Position numbers and translations under genes: made by a program. Positions 59,510-64,000 of a stretch of DNA of 64,000 nucleotides are shown in pieces. Source of the stretch: Aspidiotus rigidus (lineage: Eukaryota; Arthropoda; Insecta; Hemiptera; Diaspididae); assembly GCA_035079385.1 (NCBI GenBank), contig JAVHKY010000003.1, positions 24,691,501-24,755,500 on the forward strand, read 5' to 3'. Position 1 is the first letter of the stretch. Each line of letters starts with the position of its first letter. The notes under the pieces are model-generated. The model was not told where the DNA came from. It worked only from the letters and a program-made list of their open reading frames with translations, and searched no databases.

Positions 59510-59630
59510 CAAGAAGCAGGCTTTTCCTAGATAGAATCAATGCGGTTTCTCAATTTATGGCCAGAGATACTAGACGAAGTCATGCTCAAGCGAGTAAGAC
59601 AAACGGAGTAATTTACAATGTTATCCAAAA
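59510..59630. repeat. Penelope lineage-B terminal segment, inverted relative to 61737-61800
   Basis: 59570-59618 (plus) encodes LDEVMLKRVRQTE and a stop, the C-terminus of lineage B, and is complementary with few mismatches to 61737-61785, where the same C-terminus is on the minus strand. A GCAGGCTTTTCCTAG word just upstream (from ~59517) is instead in the same orientation as at 61785. The two inverted copies enclose the lineage-A element. Inverted or direct terminal repeats are known for Penelope-like elements. Confidence 0.7.
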
Positions 59631-59651
59631 CTTTCAACCGCGCATTATAAA

Positions 59652-61620
59652 TTCAGTCAGGTTGAGTTCAGTAGTGATGAGGTGAATTTATTAGAGAAAG
59701 GGTTGAAGTTCGGATTACCCCCTCTTAATAATAGTAATGCTTTGGCTAATGTTGTTGCCGACCTCGAGGTGAAAATCGGGCCGGGGGTTAATACTCAAAA
59801 AAAAATTGTGCTGCTCTTGTCCGCAATACCCCCCCTCCCCCGTATAAACAATTACGCAATTGAGGTGATTAAGGGATTAAAGAGGAGGGTCAGGGGGGAG
59901 GGCTTAATCATCACGAAGGCTGACAAAAGTAATGCCATTGTCGTGATGGAGAAGTCCTCCTACGTCTCCAAGGTCTATGACGTTCTCGGCCAGTGTGGTG
60001 CTAAGGAAAACGACAGTTTCAATTTTCCTAAACACGTAAAAGAAGTTAGACGTGTGATAAACGAGTGTGAATTTATTATTAAAACTCCCTCGCTAAAAAG
60101 ATTGCTCCTGGAGCCCAACCCTGTGCCTCCCCTCTTGTATGGGCTACCAACAGTCCATGAAAAAGATGACCCGATGCGTCCGGTCGTATCCTTTGTGTCC
60201 TCCCCCACGTACGCTCTGGCGAAATTTTTGGACCGATGGTTTAAATCGAGAGTTGACCATGAGTCACCTTACTCGGTGAAAAATTCGGTCTCCTTGGCTG
60301 ATAGGCTTAAGGATAATATTCTTCCGCTGGGATCGACCCTGTGTTCATTTGATGTGGTCGGCCTGTTCCCCAATATCCCCAGAGCAACCGCCGTGCAACA
60401 TATGGGAGATCTTTTGATTCAAACAAATGTTCGCCAAGAAGAATTGGGTGAATTTTTCAATCTCCTCAATATTTTGTTAGTCTCCCAATTATTGCAAATT
60501 CGATAACAAGTTTTTTGAGTTTCCTGAAGAGGTTGGAATACCCATCGGTTCTCCTTTGAGTTCTCTCATTTCGGAGGTCTTTATGTCTAAGTTTGAGCTC
60601 GATTTGTTCTCCTCTGGCAGTGCGTATTTAGATCAGATTTATTATTGGCACAGGTATGTCGACGATATGTTGTGTACGTGGACTGGTCCCCGAGAGCTCC
60701 TTTTGGAGTTTCTCCAGTATCTAAATAATCAATATCCTTCTATAAAATTTACTTTAGAAATCGGTGGCGCATCTATTAATTACTTGGATTTGACGATCTG
60801 TAATAGAGACGGTATCCATGAATTCGCCATATACAGGAAAGATACTGCGACCGATATTACTGTCCACGGAAAATCTTTTTGCCCTGTAGCCCATAAATAT
60901 GCTGGATTTAACAGCTTAATCCATCGACTGACTAGTATTCCTCTCAATCAGTCAGCCTTCCAAAAAAAGGTATTAACTATAAAGCACTTGGCCAGAGTGA
61001 ATGAAGTGAACTTAGACATTGACCTTATGATCCAAAGGAAAGTTACTCGAAAATGCCTCGATTCCACCACCTCCCTACCCCGCAATACGGCCCTAAACAG
61101 TAGAGAGCGTTGGATAAGGCTTCCGTTCTTGGGGCAGTTTTCATCTCAATTGAGTCGTGTCCTACGCCCCTTCGGATTTCGGCCTGTGTATTACAACCCA
61201 ACACCATAAAAAGTTTATTGGTTAGGCTAAAAGACCCCATCCAACTGGCCGAGAGGAGTGGTGTGTATAAAGTTGAGTGTAAGGATTGTAACGGAATTTA
61301 TATTGGCGAGACAGGCCGTCAGTTGAAAATTAGAATCGCTGAACATAGGAAGGCGTGGGAAAAGAAGAATATACGTAGGTGAATCGGCGTTTGCGGACCA
61401 TCTAATCACTAGCGGCCATAGCATTAAAGAGGGGTCCGAGGTCCTCCTCTACAGAGAAAACGCGTATTCGAAGCGAAAAGCGTTAGAACACATCGAAATA
61501 ATCCGTCATTTAAATAACGACGACCTTAATGTGCTCAACAGGTACATACCTGATGAGGGGTTGATTGAACTAGTTTACGAGTATGATTCACGTCGTGATG
61601 ACTCCCTGGTTCAATCCTGA
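59652..61620 (+). pseudogene. Penelope-like retroelement, lineage A: RT plus GIY-YIG endonuclease, nearly full domain set
   Basis: Starting from FSQVEFSSDEVNLLEKGLKF, I read in order: ADKSNAIVVMEKSSYVSKVY, LYGLPTVHEKDDPMRPVVSF, SFDVVGLFPNIP (first catalytic Asp), GIPIGSPLSSLISEVFMSKF, RYVDDMLCTW (intact catalytic DD), INYLDLTI, and a thumb/linker ending RLPFLGQFSSQLSRVLRPFG. A GIY-YIG domain follows: SGVYKVECKDCNGIYIGETG, LKIRIAEHRKAW, FADHLITSGHSI, KRKALEHIEI. The stop is TGA at 61618. The reading frame changes near 60480, 61195 and 61370, so the ~650 residue protein is broken at least three times, while within segments conservation is high. The 5' part of the element is absent or unrecognised. 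The family is Penelope-like by the RT/GIY-YIG fusion. Confidence 0.92.
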
Positions 61621-61735
61621 TTTCCTCGTATGTTTCTAGTTTACAGCCGGAGTTGGTTCAGTCGCTTTCCAGTCCCCGTTGACAATGATTGTTTAATCGA
61701 AAGCGCTCCGGCGTCGTTTAATTTCTGTGGCTAAA
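61621..61735 (+). other. Probable 3' untranslated end of the lineage-A Penelope-like element
   Basis: A short stretch after the TGA stop contains AATCGAAAGCGCTCCGGCG and runs into the inverted lineage-B terminus. I looked for a hammerhead-ribozyme core, known from some Penelope-like elements, and did not find one. Confidence 0.4.
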
Positions 61736-61743
61736 ATTGTAAA

Positions 61744-62800
61744 TTACTCCGTTTGTATCACTCGCTTGAGTATGACTTCGTCTAGCAGGCTTTTCCTCTT
61801 TGCTTTTGCAATCTCCATTAATTGTTCCCAGAGTTTTCTTCTCTTCATGCAATTCTCTACATGTATGACTCCAAATATTCCCTCTCCATCGTGGTGTACT
61901 TCGTTACAGTATTTACCACACAGTGACTTGCCATCTGCTTCTTTCTCCCTTGACTTTTTGTGCTCCTTTTTCCTGACCTCAAACTTTCTCCCAGTCTCAT
62001 CGATGTAGATGCCCTCGCACTGCTCACAACTGAGCTTGTACACTCCGCTCAAGCTTTACCTTGTCTTTTTCTTCCGTCTGGTCATTGCTGATTCTCTTCA
62101 CCATGGGTACCCACATTTACATCGTAGCCATTGAACGCCTGATTGCCGCTAACTTGTGCTTGGGGTGGTGGTAGGAGTCATTTGGGATGATGGGGTCTGT
62201 ATGCGTCGGCTTCCTGTAGATTTTGTATTCTATCCTGTTGTTCTCCGGTGTGAGTTTAAGGTCCAAATAGTCGATGGTCTCATTGTCTTTTTCCACAGTG
62301 AATTTGATACTCTCATTCATTGCGTTCATTTCCGAAAGGAATAGGTCCATTGCCTGACCACACAATTAGGATACGATCTACATATCTGTCCCAGTGTTTG
62401 ATCGAGTTTCTGAACTTGCTGCCCTTCAATATCTTGTTTTCCATATCATTCATGAATATCTACGCCAGTATTGGTGACAGCGGTGATCCCCATCGCAAGT
62501 AGAACCTGCTATTGAAGCGGTAGTAGTTCTGGCTCAAGATCTCTTCCACTATGTTGGCGTACTTCGGCCCATTGGGGTTCCCATGGTATCTGTTTTTTTT
62601 TTAGCAGAGTGAGAAGTTCCTCCTTCGGTATGGTACCAAACATATTTGCCACATCAAAGGATATCAGCTTGTCGTTACTCTTGATTTCCAACTTGTCCAA
62701 TTGCTCAATCAGCTCTCCGTCGTTTCTGATGCTTCGTCTGGGTGCAAACTGGTAGTTTTCTTTCAGAAAGCAACTAATAAAGTAGAATTGTACATTTAAA
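61744..62800 (-). pseudogene. Penelope-like retroelement, lineage B (copy 3): RT with mutated catalytic motif and GIY-YIG
   Basis: On the minus strand I read ENYQFAPRRSIRNDGELIEQ (~62700-62760), LISFDVANMFGTIPKEELLT (first catalytic Asp retained), GSPLSPILA then IFMNDMENKILKG, RYVDRILIVW at ~62360-62385, where the second Asp of the YxDD box is Arg (codon at 62373-62375), TIDYLDLKL, and KLAAIRRSMATM. After a shift come NGYDVNVG and the GIY-YIG domain SGVYKLSCEQCEGIYIDETG to LLDEVILKRVIQTE (stop at 61744-61746). It is truncated 5' inside the RT. It differs from lineage A in nearly every variable position, so these are separate families. It is non-functional as it stands. Confidence 0.9.
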
Positions 62801-62935
62801 AAACTTTTCCAATATTAGTGCTCTACTTACACCTTACTCACTCAATATGAGTTACATTAATTCTCCATTCTATCCACTAACGTTTTTCTGTTTTTACTTT
62901 CCTACCTGTACAGCAATGGTGACAATCTATTTGTT
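62801..62935. other. Unannotated spacer
   Basis: No readable motif. It separates the lineage-B copy from the dispersed repeat. Confidence 0.35.
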
Positions 62936-63140
62936 CAACGCTTCTTCTCTTGCCCAGCTCTAGGGAATATCCAGGCTTAGCATCCTGTCTCTCCCTTTGT
63001 ATCATGAACTCCCACTCAAACAATCATGAGAAAATCATTAGCACGATGAACTATCTCCGATCCACCTATTTCTACAACACCATATTTATTGCTCTCAACT
63101 GCCCACTACAAGCCCATAACCTTAAAGGTAGTCGCAAGGC
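62936..63140. repeat. Dispersed repeat, reverse complement of 49590-49770
   Basis: The same word order is found in both places (TTGCCCAGCTCT, CTGTCTCTCCCT, CTCAAACAATCATGA, TATCTCCGATC). Both copies adjoin Penelope-associated sequence. Non-coding. Confidence 0.6.
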
Positions 63141-64000
63141 TCGTCAATTGAAAAAAAGTCCTTATTAGATTTCGTAAGTAACCGGATCAATCTTTGCTAC
63201 TTCCTACTCTCGTATCGAATTCTGATAGAAACTGTTCAATAACTTGACTTCGACATCAGTTTGAAGTTTGTACATAAATCGTAACTTACGGAAGAATTTT
63301 GAAGTCAATTCGCCGACTAATTAACTAATTTTCTTCGTCAAAAATTATTGCTTTCTGAACAACTTAATTTCAAAACCTACAGTCATCATATGAAGTCAAA
63401 AACGATGTGAAAGTAAGAGCAGCCTCATGTTGAACTTTATAATCCAGATTCAAAAAAAGAAGACGCCGGGAGCGTCGAAACGAAGGAAGACCTCAGTGTG
63501 AAAGATTGAAACAACTAAGATTCCATTCTACCCTCCGCAATCTTTCTAATACCAAAATCGTCTATCCCGTGAATCAAATTAGATCATGATTCTGTGCACT
63601 AAGATCACTAATAAGATCCAAGTTTTCTCAGCTTTCGCTTTAATCACGTTCCGGTGATTTTTTCTAAATATTTTTATCATTATTATCATTTTTTTTTTTC
63701 ACGTAGAAATACGCTTCAGTCTACGAATATAAAGAACAATGCTTCTCGCAAAATTTTCTCTTTCCTAAAAAAAAAAAAAAAATATGTATATTCGGCTCCG
63801 TACTAACGATTGTTTTTTAAACGCGGAAATAAAATTCGTGAGAAAGCACTTTTTTTCTTCACTCTCCGCTCCATTCATAATAATGATTCTTCGATTACAG
63901 ACGTAGATGGCGGAATAGGTGTGCTTTATTTTCTACGCCAGAATTTCACAGTAATTCTCTTTACTGTACGCAGCGAGGAAGAGAGTGCAATTTTTCCCTC
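63141..64000. other. Unannotated intergenic or intronic DNA
   Basis: No supported gene or repeat apart from homopolymer runs near 63690 and 63770. Confidence 0.45.

Noticed and set aside
61541..61570. CTGATGAG word as a possible hammerhead-ribozyme core in the Penelope-like element
   Set aside because: It lies in the coding part (reading YIPDEG), and no GAAAC core or flanking helices could be found.
1..64000. tRNA and rRNA genes
   Set aside because: I scanned for T-arm GGTTCGA-type words with plausible partners and for conserved rRNA stretches and found none. A covariance-model search could still reveal decayed ones.

Overview
The window looks like non-coding DNA from an arthropod nuclear genome, most likely an insect. 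It is AT-rich with abundant CpG, has no operon-like gene packing, and is dominated by decayed eukaryotic mobile elements: LINEs, Penelope-like elements, hAT-like and other terminal-inverted-repeat (TIR) elements, and minisatellites. It also holds one recognisable mitochondrial cytochrome b remnant. I could not support any intact host protein-coding gene, tRNA or rRNA. The only long reading frames I can name are reverse transcriptase, RNase H and GIY-YIG endonuclease remnants. All positions, repeat counts and alignments were read by eye.

Layout. 1-2.3 kb: no recognisable feature. 2.4-3.2 kb: a duplicated repeat unit carrying TGACGTCA octamers. 4.2-7.5 kb: an RTE-type LINE fragment (plus strand) flanked by ~410-440 bp direct repeats and split by a hAT-like element filled with a ~145 bp satellite. 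9.9-11.7 kb: a dispersed element whose 45 bp minisatellite is expanded, then ~125 bp repeats. 13.9-15.9 kb: an I/Jockey/R1-type LINE (minus) with an 11 bp target-site duplication (TSD), itself interrupted by a small A-tailed retroposon and a MITE. 18-20.9 kb: degenerate repeats, a TIR element, an AT-rich mitochondrial insert and a palindrome. 21.2-22.1 kb: a second LINE 3' fragment. 24.4-25.1 kb: a short inverted copy of the 45 bp minisatellite element. 29-30.5 kb: a hAT-like element with an internal duplication, then AT-rich DNA. 35.1-37 kb: a foldback element and a 110 bp-arm hairpin insertion. 38.8 kb: a trace of Gypsy-type RT. 39.7-41.2 kb: an AT microsatellite field with a repeated GC-rich core. 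41.4-46.4 kb: three TIR elements. 45.8-47.3 kb: a block dense in TCGA. 48.2 kb: a near-perfect palindrome. 49.8-51.5 kb: the 145 bp-satellite element in inverted orientation. 51.5-52.4 kb: an R1/Jockey-type LINE fragment (minus). 54.9 kb: a perfect 62 bp-arm palindrome. 58-62.8 kb: a cluster of Penelope-like elements of at least two lineages in both orientations. The rest is unannotated intergenic or intronic DNA.

The parts do not form a pathway. They record successive insertions: LINE into host sequence, then DNA transposon into LINE, then satellite amplification inside the transposon. The least decayed coding remnant is the plus-strand Penelope-like element at 59.65-61.62 kb. It keeps all the RT motifs I can recognise and a GIY-YIG domain but carries at least three frameshifts.
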